14,919 bases of DNA. It comes from Hermodarchaeum sp048939595. GTDB lineage: Archaea > Asgardarchaeota > Hermodarchaeia > Hermodarchaeales > Hermodarchaeaceae. Where the stretch lies: contig JBHLPI010000049.1 of assembly GCA_048939595.1 (NCBI GenBank), positions 1 through 14,919 on the forward strand. The letters are read 5' to 3'. This document shows positions 8,058 through 14,773 of the stretch, piece after piece. The first letter of the stretch is position 1, and the number at the start of each line of letters is the position of its first letter. The notes beneath the pieces are model-generated. The model did not search any database. It was not told the DNA's origin and saw only the letters and a list, made by a program, of their open reading frames with translations. Both the position numbers and the translations under genes were made by a program.

Positions 8058-8750
8058 ATGCGCAGAATCGAGATTTACCCCGGAATCCTATCATTAATGT
8101 TAAGCAAGGCAGCCCGGGCCGGTCGTACTGAAATCGGAGGGTTTCTGATAGGGAAGATCACTCGGGATAAAATCCTCGTCACACGTGCTACATTCCCTCG
8201 TCAGACAGGTTCAAGAACCCACGTATACATCAATGATGCTGACATGGCAATCCTTGCCGAGGAACTTGCGGAAAGGGGAGCAGGTGAAGTAATCCTTGGT
8301 TGGCACCATACACACCCAGGTCTTGGTGTATTCATGTCAGGAACCGATGTCTCGACCCAGCTTCGATATCAAGCATTTTTCCCAGAAGCCATTGCTCTTG
8401 TAATGGACCCCATCAAATTCTCTGAGACCCTAAATATGGAAGATCTCGATCTTCGCATTTTCCGTGTGGATGGAAGAAAAGAATTCGAGCTTAACTACGA
8501 ATACGCTCATGATCCAAGTGAAATTATTCCTGATCTCTTCGGAATTATGCTCACTCTTGAAGAAACCTCTCAGGTGGTTTATGAAGATACTTGGTTTGAA
8601 AAAATGCTCCGGGACATTCTTGGAGAACGAATCACCACGCCCGAGTTCACGTGGGGTTTTGGCAATTTTTTGGAAGCCCTTGTTGCCTTTGGTGCTGTAA
8701 TGCTTCTGATTATTTTTATTGCACTTGCGGTGCTTGGCTTGTTTGTTTAG
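8058..8750 (+). CDS. Rpn11-like JAMM/MPN metalloprotease with C-terminal membrane anchor
   Basis: JAMM proteins of the Rpn11/CSN5 type are zinc isopeptidases that cut ubiquitin-like proteins from their targets. All catalytic residues are present: Glu25 in TEIGGFLIG, then His84, His86, Ser94 and Asp97 in GWHHTHPGLGVFMSGTD. The block around it, including VSTQLRYQAFFPEA and ALVMDPIKFS, resembles proteasomal Rpn11 more than bacterial RadC or plain archaeal JAMM1. The protein has 230 residues: the MPN domain (about 1-145), a helical spacer, and a strongly hydrophobic end (about 205-230, with LLIIFIALAVLGLFV) with no residues after it. That makes it look tail-anchored with the protease in the cytoplasm. 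No ubiquitin, E1 or E2 gene is in the window. The start ATG has only a weak AGGGG upstream. The family call is firm; the substrate is unknown. Confidence 0.9.
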   Translation: MRRIEIYPGILSLMLSKAARAGRTEIGGFLIGKITRDKILVTRATFPRQTGSRTHVYINDADMAILAEELAERGAGEVILGWHHTHPGLGVFMSGTDVSTQLRYQAFFPEAIALVMDPIKFSETLNMEDLDLRIFRVDGRKEFELNYEYAHDPSEIIPDLFGIMLTLEETSQVVYEDTWFEKMLRDILGERITTPEFTWGFGNFLEALVAFGAVMLLIIFIALAVLGLFV

Positions 8751-8828
8751 TGACTTCAAAAAGAGTGAATATCCTGCTAGGACATTGACTTCCCAAAATA
8801 GTCGACAGAGACAGGTGAAATTAGGCTG

Positions 8829-9530
8829 CTATTCGGGTTCATCGAAACCCAATGCTTTGAGTGCGGCAAGGATAGCTTCTTTGTCATCAACGGAAACATC
8901 GTCTAAATCACTACTAGCCTCAGCCATGCTCACCGTTTCAAGTCCAGGTTCTTCAACGGGGGCTATTGTTGGTTCTGCAGGGCTAGGTTCACCTTCCTTA
9001 ATTGGTGAAATCGTTTCAGTAGGTTCTGTTGTCGTAGCTGGTTCTGGAGAGACAGACTCTGATGTTAATTCGGGAACTGTAAATGCTTCAGCTTTGGACG
9101 GTTCAGTGGGAGCAGGCATTTTCCTGAATCCAAGGAGTTGGTCTGGTTCAAGGGGATGAGATTCCATAATCTTTGTGACTTTTGTTGCATATATTTTCAT
9201 TAAGCCAATATAATATCCCAAGCGAATCTGATCTCGGCTGGCACCAACCAGAAGTGTTTCTGGTGTTCCACGCATAATAATTGTAAAACCTTTGTTACCC
9301 CTTAGAATCACTTCAGAAAGACTGCCTTGACTCAGCTGTCGAAGTGTTTCTTCGCCTACATTAACTAAAGTGGCCGTGGCTGCTGAAAAAATATCAGAGT
9401 CAACATCACCACTCACGGCACAGGCGAGGCGAATACCTTCACGGGTTACCACAGCCAAGGCTTCAAGACCTGTAGATTGTTCAATTCGTCTCATAAGGTC
9501 TTGAAGATCTTTAAATGGAGTCTCTGCCAT
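8829..9530 (-). CDS. Roadblock/LC7-domain protein with long acidic tail
   Basis: Roadblock domains are small dimerising modules that in archaea and bacteria usually partner small Ras-like or MglA-like GTPases. Here the domain covers about residues 5-120 (LQDLMRRIEQSTGLEALAVV, then TREGIRLACAVSG, SEVILRGNKGFTIIMRG and LLVGASRDQIRLGYYI). A linker at about 137-205 is rich in Pro, Glu, Thr and Ser and probably disordered. The last 20 residues (DKEAILAALKALGFDEPE) look like a short amphipathic helix and could be a docking motif. The 233-residue length is about twice that of a bare Roadblock protein. The ATG at 9528-9530 follows GAGGAT with a 10-base spacing and a TATA box. No GTPase gene is in the window. 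It is transcribed alone and converges on the JAMM gene. Confidence 0.87.
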   Translation of the reverse strand: MAETPFKDLQDLMRRIEQSTGLEALAVVTREGIRLACAVSGDVDSDIFSAATATLVNVGEETLRQLSQGSLSEVILRGNKGFTIIMRGTPETLLVGASRDQIRLGYYIGLMKIYATKVTKIMESHPLEPDQLLGFRKMPAPTEPSKAEAFTVPELTSESVSPEPATTTEPTETISPIKEGEPSPAEPTIAPVEEPGLETVSMAEASSDLDDVSVDDKEAILAALKALGFDEPE

Positions 9531-9540
9531 CGTCCATTAC

Positions 9541-9590
9541 ATCCTCAAATTCTGACTACTTTCTTTTCTTCGTAGTTTCACTATTATAAG
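9541..9590 (-). promoter_or_regulatory. Promoter and RBS of the Roadblock gene
   Basis: The minus strand has CTTATAATAG at 9590-9581 as a TATA box, predicting a start near 9560. GAGGAT at 9546-9541 is the ribosome binding site, 10 bases before the ATG. Confidence 0.55.
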
Positions 9591-9748
9591 GTTGCTCTAG
9601 AAGTCAAAGGAGTTTCCACAGCGTTGCGAGCACCGAAACTGCCAGTCACAATAATATTACTTTCAGTCTCCCCCACACGTTCATAGTTTGCTTGACCGTA
9701 TTGTAGTTTAAATAGGTTCTGCAGAAAACGCAAAGCGGATAGGATAAT
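9591..9748. promoter_or_regulatory. Upstream region of the Orc-like gene, promoter and possible origin-like signals
   Basis: TTTAAATA at 9707-9714 is a good TATA box for the gene at 9749, with a start expected near 9737. Farther left are GTTTCCACAG (9612-9621), the inverted GAAAC (9635-9639), an AT-rich run (about 9648-9662) and a C5 tract (9670-9674). These loosely recall pieces of archaeal origin-recognition boxes, but no full box is present. Confidence 0.35.
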
Positions 9749-10846
9749 ATGGCGGTGTCTATTGATGCATTATTTGATGCGCACTATTTACCATCAAAGC
9801 TTCTGCATCGAGAACAAGAGCTTGCGACTTTATCAAATCTAATCGATCCATCTCCGGCTTCAAGCCATCCAATGAACATCTTGGTTCATGGTAGCTTTGG
9901 GGTTGGTCGAACTACTCTTCTTAGGTTCTTTGGCAAACATGAGCTCTCTATGTATCGGCGGCCGTTCATACAGTTCAATGGAAAGCATTCCAAAGAGCTT
10001 GTAGCAGATGCCCTTCATGCCTTAGCTCCGAGTTCTACTTATCCTGATTTGCTTCCTGAGAAATGGACGCTTATCAAACGGCTCGTTCGGAAATCCGAAG
10101 CACCCCTTGTCTTCATCTTCGACGATGTCGGCTCTCTGACTAGTGATTTTTACAAGAAATTCCTAGGTCTGTGCAAAGAAAATGGCGTTTCTTCTATGGC
10201 AACAGCACCACGCTATTTTCCTCGACAAATAGATCTACGTGCATCACAGGATCTCGATATCGCCATAGAACTTGAACCATTTACTGACCATGAATTATTA
10301 GACATTGTAAAACAACGAGTCGCCGAGGTTTTTCTCACACCACTTCCATCGCAAATTACCGAATTTATGGCGGATATCATTTGCATTTTAGATTTCCAAC
10401 GACCTGCTACAATTGTTGAGCTACTCCAAAATCTCCATCCGCTTTTGAATTCACCTTCCGATATTTCTGCTGATTTAATTCGGCAATCCTGTCTCAATTC
10501 CCGAACTCTCCACTATGATTTTTGGAGCGGACATCTTTCGAGTCTTACAGAATTAGATGCAACCGTTGTTCTTCTCCTACAAGCGATTGGACAGTACTTT
10601 GTCACAAATCCTGGACACATCTATGTAACAAAAACCAACCTTTTCAGGCAGTTTAAACAAGTCGCAGAAGAAATCAATTTTCCTTCCCCCGCCCACCTGT
10701 TCTCACGGTCTCTCAATATGTTACTCTTTCAAGATCTTCTACTTCAATCACGGTATAGTGTACACAATTATTTCACACTTCTCCCCGCAGAAGGGTATCT
10801 TGAAATTGTAGAATTGCTCCTCGGCGAGTATCAACCAGACACCTGA
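9749..10846 (+). CDS. Divergent Orc1/Cdc6-like AAA+ ATPase with altered Walker motifs
   Basis: Orc1/Cdc6 proteins bind replication origins in archaea and help load the MCM helicase. The N terminus has the typical arrangement FDAHYLPSKLLHREQEL (9-25), followed by the P-loop HGSFGVGRTT (47-56), the Walker B strand VFIFDD (121-126), and a C-terminal half (about 260-365) that is probably a winged-helix domain. Two changes stand out. The P-loop lysine is an arginine (Arg54), and the second acidic residue of Walker B is Asp126 where Glu is usual. ATP hydrolysis is therefore likely weak or absent, although the fold seems intact. The 365-residue length is a little short for the family. A TATA box at 9707-9714 supports the ATG. 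It could be a second, non-initiator Orc paralogue or another Orc/STAND-like ATPase; I favour the first. Confidence 0.72.
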   Translation: MAVSIDALFDAHYLPSKLLHREQELATLSNLIDPSPASSHPMNILVHGSFGVGRTTLLRFFGKHELSMYRRPFIQFNGKHSKELVADALHALAPSSTYPDLLPEKWTLIKRLVRKSEAPLVFIFDDVGSLTSDFYKKFLGLCKENGVSSMATAPRYFPRQIDLRASQDLDIAIELEPFTDHELLDIVKQRVAEVFLTPLPSQITEFMADIICILDFQRPATIVELLQNLHPLLNSPSDISADLIRQSCLNSRTLHYDFWSGHLSSLTELDATVVLLLQAIGQYFVTNPGHIYVTKTNLFRQFKQVAEEINFPSPAHLFSRSLNMLLFQDLLLQSRYSVHNYFTLLPAEGYLEIVELLLGEYQPDT

Positions 10847-10867
10847 CTTGTTCAAAGGCTTTTCAGT

Positions 10868-11452
10868 CTAAGACTGGCTTGTCATTTCGGCAAAAGCACG
10901 AGCAATTAGGCGTGCCACTCGTATCGGTTCTGGTAACCCACTTGACCGAGAAAATTGCTTAATTATGTTCCCTGCGTCTTCCCAATCGCATCCTTTGCAT
11001 TGGACGAATATCTTTGTAGTCTCACTAATGACCACTGAGTATATGTCACCATTTCTTTGTGCTACCTCCCATCGACTGCCCCAATCCTCTGGAAAGGTCG
11101 ATACGAGGTGCTGTTTCAAATCCTCATGAGGTTGTTTGGTGACACTGATTATAGGGAGCGACATTTCATCGAATAATCGCACCATATCTACAATGTTGTA
11201 ACCCGCAATGACGGTTCCATGAAGCATAATGCCACCAATATCTAAGCGATTCAACTGCTCATACATACGAAGAATTGCCTGGGTTGCATCCATACCACGA
11301 ATCGTGACAGAGTCCCAGATTACTCCATCAATAACTAAATCGCCTCGTATTACAACACCACATAAGATAGAACTACTCGAACCTACTATCCCACTTTCAG
11401 CGATTCCTAGTAACCGAGCCCCCGCTTTCAAAACTAACTTATCAATTGTCAA
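10868..11452 (-). CDS. DUF99 family protein (Endo_dU, RNase H-like fold)
   Basis: DUF99 proteins (COG1628) are small archaeal proteins related to endonuclease V; Pfam names the family endonuclease dU, so a role in repair of deaminated or uracil-containing DNA is proposed. Family landmarks are visible in order: LLGIAESG (14-21), CGVVIRGDLVIDGV (31-44), GMDATQAILRM (53-63), the HGTVIAGYNIVDMVRL stretch (about 78-93), and the C-terminal EPIRVARLIARA. The first strand usually carries an aspartate after GI; here the residue is Ala18 followed by Glu19, while Asp55 of DAT is kept, so activity may be changed. The start must be TTG at 11450-11452: an in-frame stop lies at 11468-11470 and the only codon in between that could serve is ATT. 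No ribosome binding site is seen. It converges with the Orc-like gene, 21 bases away. Confidence 0.9.
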   Translation of the reverse strand: MTIDKLVLKAGARLLGIAESGIVGSSSSILCGVVIRGDLVIDGVIWDSVTIRGMDATQAILRMYEQLNRLDIGGIMLHGTVIAGYNIVDMVRLFDEMSLPIISVTKQPHEDLKQHLVSTFPEDWGSRWEVAQRNGDIYSVVISETTKIFVQCKGCDWEDAGNIIKQFSRSSGLPEPIRVARLIARAFAEMTSQS

Positions 11453-11482
11453 AATTGAGCGCCTGCTCTATTGGGCACGAAC

Positions 11483-11494
11483 TAAAAAATAAAG
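11483..11494 (-). promoter_or_regulatory. TATA box of DUF99, also a T-run
   Basis: The minus strand reads TTTATTTTTTAG, predicting a transcript start near 11463 and a leader of about 10 bases, in keeping with the lack of a ribosome binding site. The run of T could also end transcripts arriving from the RNA locus or the radical SAM gene. Confidence 0.45.
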
Positions 11495-11542
11495 GGAGGG
11501 GTTAACAACTACTAGTTCTTTTTTCACCAATTGGGCTCAATT

Positions 11543-11780
11543 CGGGCTAGATCCCCCATCGCTGTCGCCCCAGTACAGAGCGTCCACTTCTCCGATGGAG
11601 GCATCACACCTAACCCCCATCAACCGCTTAGAGCGGGTGGTCGCTGTGCATTGTGCGGAGACAAAAAACGCCTGCTCCGCGAGGCGGGAGGTGACACCCC
11701 ACCGTCCAGGGGAGCAGTGCCCGTCGATGACACAGGCACCGAACACCACCTGGGTGTCCTAGGGTAAGTTTCCGACAGCA
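11543..11780. ncRNA. Unidentified GC-rich structured RNA, strand unresolved
   Basis: This 240-base stretch lies between DUF99 and the radical SAM gene, is much richer in G and C than its surroundings, and holds no reading frame that resembles a protein. It is strongly self-complementary: 11547-11557 with 11752-11762 (closing helix), 11735-11738 with 11747-11750, 11717-11721 with 11729-11733, 11568-11576 with 11704-11712, 11582-11593 with 11687-11695, 11655-11660 with 11675-11680, and the hairpin 11624-11636. Two short hairpins next to the closing helix, a long central helix and apical hairpins recall the plan of signal recognition particle RNA, and the minus strand has GGTGCCTGTGTC, somewhat Alu-domain-like. 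However, the conserved SRP54-binding loop is missing, and the RNase P core sequence GAGGAAAGTC is also missing. G-U pairs favour the minus strand; an A-rich loop and a minus-strand internal U6 favour the plus strand. Confidence 0.55.
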
Positions 11781-11795
11781 GGTTGAAGTGAATGC

Positions 11796-13343
11796 TTACG
11801 CTGGTGCGTTCAGCTTCTTCCCTGGATGTGCCTTTTGCCATTCTTGTATAGACATAGCAAATTTCTGTTCGATTTTTGATCGATGGAAGGAATTCATTGA
11901 ACAAAAGGGTACGATTCGCCCGTCAGGGACGGCGTAGTGAATGCCACATCGTTCAACGCGTTCGAGATCGAAATTGTAAGGATCCATGAAGTGCATTGAA
12001 CCTATCATAATAATGCGTTTCATGAATTCAGCAAGCGAGTCATAGTCCTTTTTGATTAGAAGGTTGTTTGCCAAGTTCATGAGCATTCCTCGCTTCTTGA
12101 AGAAACGCATGGCTCCCATGACACCGCGCATTTTCCCTCGCCACTGTTTACCTTTTTCGAAGTCCCTAGCCATCTTTTCAAGCGTGCCGAGGAATTTTTC
12201 AACTTCGACATACTTTGTGATAGGTTCCCAGCTTCCATCGTCTTCAATGACGATAAAGGTGGCCATACCACATGCAGGATGTTCGGAAAATTCGACCATC
12301 ATGCTTCCTGATAACGCGCTAAAGGCTCGTGAAACTGGCATAACGAATGGAACAGGATACCAGTCAGTGATTTTTAGCTTGCCTTCGGTTTGTTCTTCAG
12401 CTAAGCTGTTTAGGTCTGGGATTGTAATACGCATCTCTTTTCGTCTATCAGCATCAATACGCCCAGTGATTGCTACAGGTTGAAAATTAACACATCGCAC
12501 AATGTCACTATTTTCAACGGCAAATCGGATAATATCACCAATCTGGTGATCGTTCACTCCCCGAACAAGTGTTGGAACGAGGACAATACTGTGAAGGCCT
12601 TCTTCGCGACAACGTTCAAGAGCTTTCAGTTTCTGTGGAAGTAAGTTCACGCCACGAGCAGCTATAAACGGTTCCTTTGTGACGCCATCAAATTGCATAT
12701 AAACTGTGCTTAGTCCAGCATCAACCAGTTTCTTTGGGTAGCCTTTTTGTCCAAGTAATAGCCCATTTGTGGCAATCTCAACGTGAGAAAATCCGACTTC
12801 TTTGGCCATTCGAATAATCTCAGGCAGCTCTGCTCGCATTGTTGGTTCGCCACCAGCGAATTGAACTGCTGGGGCAGGAACAGGCTCATTAGCTCGAAGA
12901 TTTTCAAGCATTCCTCGAATTTCTTCAAGAGTGGGTTCATAGATGTATCCAGCTTTTCCTGCGTGTGCAAAACAAATGGGACACTCTAGGTTGCATCGAT
13001 TCGTGACATCAATAAGGGCTAGATTCGTGTGTGTTTTATGATTTGGACAAAGACCACAATCATTAGGGCATCCATGAACCGTTTCAGTCCGAGGATTATC
13101 AAGGCCAATACCTTTGTAGCCAAATTGAAATGCTCGGTTGAACTGCTCAACACTAGACCAATATGTATCCTCGTAAATACCGTGTTCTTCACATTCTTTC
13201 TTAATCTTAACTTGACCATCTTCCTCATAAACGGTAGCATCAATAACGCAAAGACATTCAGGGCATACCGATCGAGTTGTGTAGGGAAGTTCTTTGGGTG
13301 CCATTTTTTCCATTGTAAATAATCGCTCCTTTGTGGTTACCAC
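11796..13343 (-). CDS. tes: Radical SAM enzyme, tetraether lipid synthase (Tes) family
   Basis: Tes joins two archaeal diether lipids tail to tail to give membrane-spanning tetraethers, using radical SAM chemistry. The 515-residue product fits that family (COG1964, including MJ0619). C27, C30 and C51 form an N-terminal cysteine set. C92, C96 and C99 (GCPNDCGLC) form a probable extra iron-sulfur site. C117, C121 and C124 (RCNLECPICFA) are the radical SAM cluster ligands, followed by GGEP at 164-167. Further cysteines lie in HPACGMATF, ERCGIHYAV and PFCSMNS near the C terminus. The GTG at 13343 has no ribosome binding site. The ATG at 13311-13313 (Met11) is preceded by AAAGGAG and is a likely alternative start. 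A divergent ribbon-helix-helix gene and an inositol-phosphate synthase lie next to it. An older proposal links this COG to pterin methylation, so substrate is less certain than family. Confidence 0.85.
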   Translation of the reverse strand: MVTTKERLFTMEKMAPKELPYTTRSVCPECLCVIDATVYEEDGQVKIKKECEEHGIYEDTYWSSVEQFNRAFQFGYKGIGLDNPRTETVHGCPNDCGLCPNHKTHTNLALIDVTNRCNLECPICFAHAGKAGYIYEPTLEEIRGMLENLRANEPVPAPAVQFAGGEPTMRAELPEIIRMAKEVGFSHVEIATNGLLLGQKGYPKKLVDAGLSTVYMQFDGVTKEPFIAARGVNLLPQKLKALERCREEGLHSIVLVPTLVRGVNDHQIGDIIRFAVENSDIVRCVNFQPVAITGRIDADRRKEMRITIPDLNSLAEEQTEGKLKITDWYPVPFVMPVSRAFSALSGSMMVEFSEHPACGMATFIVIEDDGSWEPITKYVEVEKFLGTLEKMARDFEKGKQWRGKMRGVMGAMRFFKKRGMLMNLANNLLIKKDYDSLAEFMKRIIMIGSMHFMDPYNFDLERVERCGIHYAVPDGRIVPFCSMNSFHRSKIEQKFAMSIQEWQKAHPGKKLNAPA

Positions 13344-13354
13344 TCAATAGTGGT
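13339..13354. promoter_or_regulatory. Inverted repeat in the radical SAM gene leader
   Basis: ACCACT-CAAT-AGTGGT has perfect 6-base arms and a 4-base centre. It lies between the likely transcript start of the radical SAM gene and its ATG at 13313, overlapping the GTG at 13343. It could be an operator or a small RNA hairpin. Confidence 0.4.
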
Positions 13355-13382
13355 GAGTTTGTACTGTTTCGAACGGGAGTGT

Positions 13383-13389
13383 CTTAAAA
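13383..13389 (-). promoter_or_regulatory. TATA box of the radical SAM gene
   Basis: The minus strand reads TTTTAAG, predicting a start near 13360 and a leader of about 47 bases to the ATG at 13313. Confidence 0.4.
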
Positions 13390-13394
13390 GGCTT

Positions 13395-13416
13395 TTCCGA
13401 AAAATCATACTCGGAA
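13395..13416. promoter_or_regulatory. Inverted repeat TTCCGA-N10-TCGGAA, candidate operator
   Basis: Two perfect 6-base arms (13395-13400 and 13411-13416) are separated by 10 bases, about one helical turn between arms. The repeat lies between the TATA boxes of the divergent radical SAM and ribbon-helix-helix genes, where one bound protein could affect both. Confidence 0.4.
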
Positions 13417-13444
13417 TAGGCTAGATTTGAACCAGGCGAAAGTG

Positions 13445-13455
13445 TTTTTATAATA
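13445..13455 (+). promoter_or_regulatory. TATA box of the ribbon-helix-helix gene
   Basis: TTTTTATAATA is centred about 25 bases before the ATG at 13475, so transcription should start at or next to the start codon. This predicts a leaderless message, consistent with the absence of a ribosome binding site. Confidence 0.55.
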
Positions 13456-13474
13456 CTCAGGTATAGGTCAGCGT

Positions 13475-13672
13475 ATGTCCCGGGTAATACGCTTGCATTT
13501 GGTCTCAGTTAAACTCCCCAAAGCCTATGTTCGAGGTTTAGATACCTTGGTCGATAGAGGTACTTATCCGACGAGAAGTGAAGCGATTCGTGTGGCAATT
13601 CGCGATCTTCTCAAACGTGAACTATGGATTTCCGGATCACCTTTGACAATGCCCCACTCTTCAGACGACTGA
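13475..13672 (+). CDS. Ribbon-helix-helix (CopG/Arc-type) transcriptional regulator
   Basis: This small DNA-binding protein (65 residues) forms a dimer whose paired beta strands read the major groove. The pattern is typical: the strand VSVKLPKAYV (about 10-19), a helix with LDTLVDRGTYPTRSEAI, and a second helix AIRVAIRDLLKRELW (the last part at about 42-51). The tail after it is short and polar. It is transcribed away from the radical SAM gene, and its start codon lies about 130-160 bases from that gene's start. Small regulators of this type often control themselves and a neighbour, so the lipid genes on either side are its first candidate targets. The inverted repeats between the divergent genes could be its sites. 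The fold is clear; the target is inference. Confidence 0.88.
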   Translation: MSRVIRLHLVSVKLPKAYVRGLDTLVDRGTYPTRSEAIRVAIRDLLKRELWISGSPLTMPHSSDD

Positions 13673-13688
13673 AAAATTGAGATCTCAG

Positions 13689-14771
13689 TTAACGTTCACG
13701 TTTTCCTTGGATATACTCTTCAACCCGTAATTTAGCAATGCTATCCTCAATCTGCTCTGGAGGATGTTTAAATGAATAGCTCGAAATACTCATTAATGGA
13801 CCACTTGTTCCCCGGTCTAACGCAATTTTTGTGGCTCGGATGACATCTGCGACAACTCCTGCGCTATTCGGCGAGTCTTGAACTGAGAGTTTTAATGCAA
13901 TGTGGATGGGCATTCCGCCCCATTTCTTGCCTTGTGCATGGATGTAGCATACCTTGGTGTCATTGAGAAATGGAACATAGTCACTTGGTCCTATCCGTGT
14001 TGGAACAGGATAATCAAGAATGCTTGTCACAGCCTCAGTTTTGCTAATCCGTTTGCTTTTCAAACGGTGTTCTGCAAGCATGTTTTCAAAATCTGTATTC
14101 CCGCCAATGTTCAACTGGTAAGTCTCATCGATTTCAATCCCGCGATCTGAGAGCAATTGAGCGATAACTCGGTGGAGAATTGTGGCTCCAACTTGACTTT
14201 TGATGTCATCGCCTGCCATAGGGAGCCCCGCTTTACGATATTTTTCTTGCCACCTACCATCAGAGACAATGAATTCGGGAATACAATTGATGAAACCACA
14301 TCCCGCATCTAGCGCGGCTTGTGCATAGTAACGAGAAGCCTCTGCACTGCCTACAGGGAGAAAATTAACAAGTATTTCCGCTTTTGAATTACGGAGCTCT
14401 TCAGCCACATTAACGGGCTTGAGTTCTTTGGGATCATACACATCAAAGGCGCCAAACATATGTTTGGCTACTCCATCCATTATCGGAGCAGGAAGCACCT
14501 TAACACCTATCTGGGGTGTTTCTGCGAATTTAATCACACAATTGGGATGTACAAATATTGCGTCGCTAATATCTTTCCCAATTTTACCAGCATTAACTTC
14601 AAAAGCGGAAACAAATTCGATGTCACGAGGCAAATAACCTCCGAAGGAGGGATGCATAAGACCCGTGACTCGTTCTTCGTCTCCTGCGACGTCTTTATAA
14701 TAATGCACGCCTTGAACAAGTGCGGATGCGCAATTACCTAGTCCAGCAATAGCAACTCTGATCGAACCCAT
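13689..14771 (-). CDS. ino1: Myo-inositol-1-phosphate synthase (INO1 type)
   Basis: It converts glucose-6-phosphate to 1L-myo-inositol-1-phosphate with NAD as a recycled cofactor. In archaea this supplies inositol head groups of ether lipids and, in some heat-loving species, inositol solutes. The 360-residue length is normal for the archaeal enzyme (COG1260). The Rossmann start is IAGLGNCAS (8-16). DDIKSQVGAT and NIGGNTDFENM, followed by the lysine-rich LKSKRISKTEA, match the conserved active-site region, and FLNDTKVCYIHAQG follows. The ATG at 14769-14771 has GGTGT 5 bases before it (minus strand). The gene is convergent with the ribbon-helix-helix regulator (16 bases between stops) and close to the tetraether synthase gene, which suggests a small lipid cluster. 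Its promoter carries a perfect 8-base inverted repeat, described separately. Confidence 0.94.
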   Translation of the reverse strand: MGSIRVAIAGLGNCASALVQGVHYYKDVAGDEERVTGLMHPSFGGYLPRDIEFVSAFEVNAGKIGKDISDAIFVHPNCVIKFAETPQIGVKVLPAPIMDGVAKHMFGAFDVYDPKELKPVNVAEELRNSKAEILVNFLPVGSAEASRYYAQAALDAGCGFINCIPEFIVSDGRWQEKYRKAGLPMAGDDIKSQVGATILHRVIAQLLSDRGIEIDETYQLNIGGNTDFENMLAEHRLKSKRISKTEAVTSILDYPVPTRIGPSDYVPFLNDTKVCYIHAQGKKWGGMPIHIALKLSVQDSPNSAGVVADVIRATKIALDRGTSGPLMSISSYSFKHPPEQIEDSIAKLRVEEYIQGKRER

Positions 14772-14773
14772 CG

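Noticed and set aside
8719..9159. 146-residue plus-strand open frame rich in Ser and Gly
   Set aside because: It is antisense to the repetitive tail of the Roadblock gene, whose codons produce the low-complexity sequence.
11543..11780. Firm call as SRP RNA or RNase P RNA
   Set aside because: Neither strand contains the SRP54-binding loop (GTCAGG with AGCAG around a GNAR loop) or the RNase P CR-I core. The resemblance is of shape and a short Alu-like segment only.
11531..11904. Overlapping open frames in all directions over the GC-rich island
   Set aside because: The translations resemble nothing, are rich in Arg, Pro and Ser as expected from GC-rich non-coding DNA, and overlap each other and the end of the radical SAM gene. 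The self-complementarity explains the region better.
13420..13440. tRNA T-arm on the minus strand (GGTTCAAATC)
   Set aside because: The flanking five-base arms do not pair and no acceptor, D or anticodon arms surround it.
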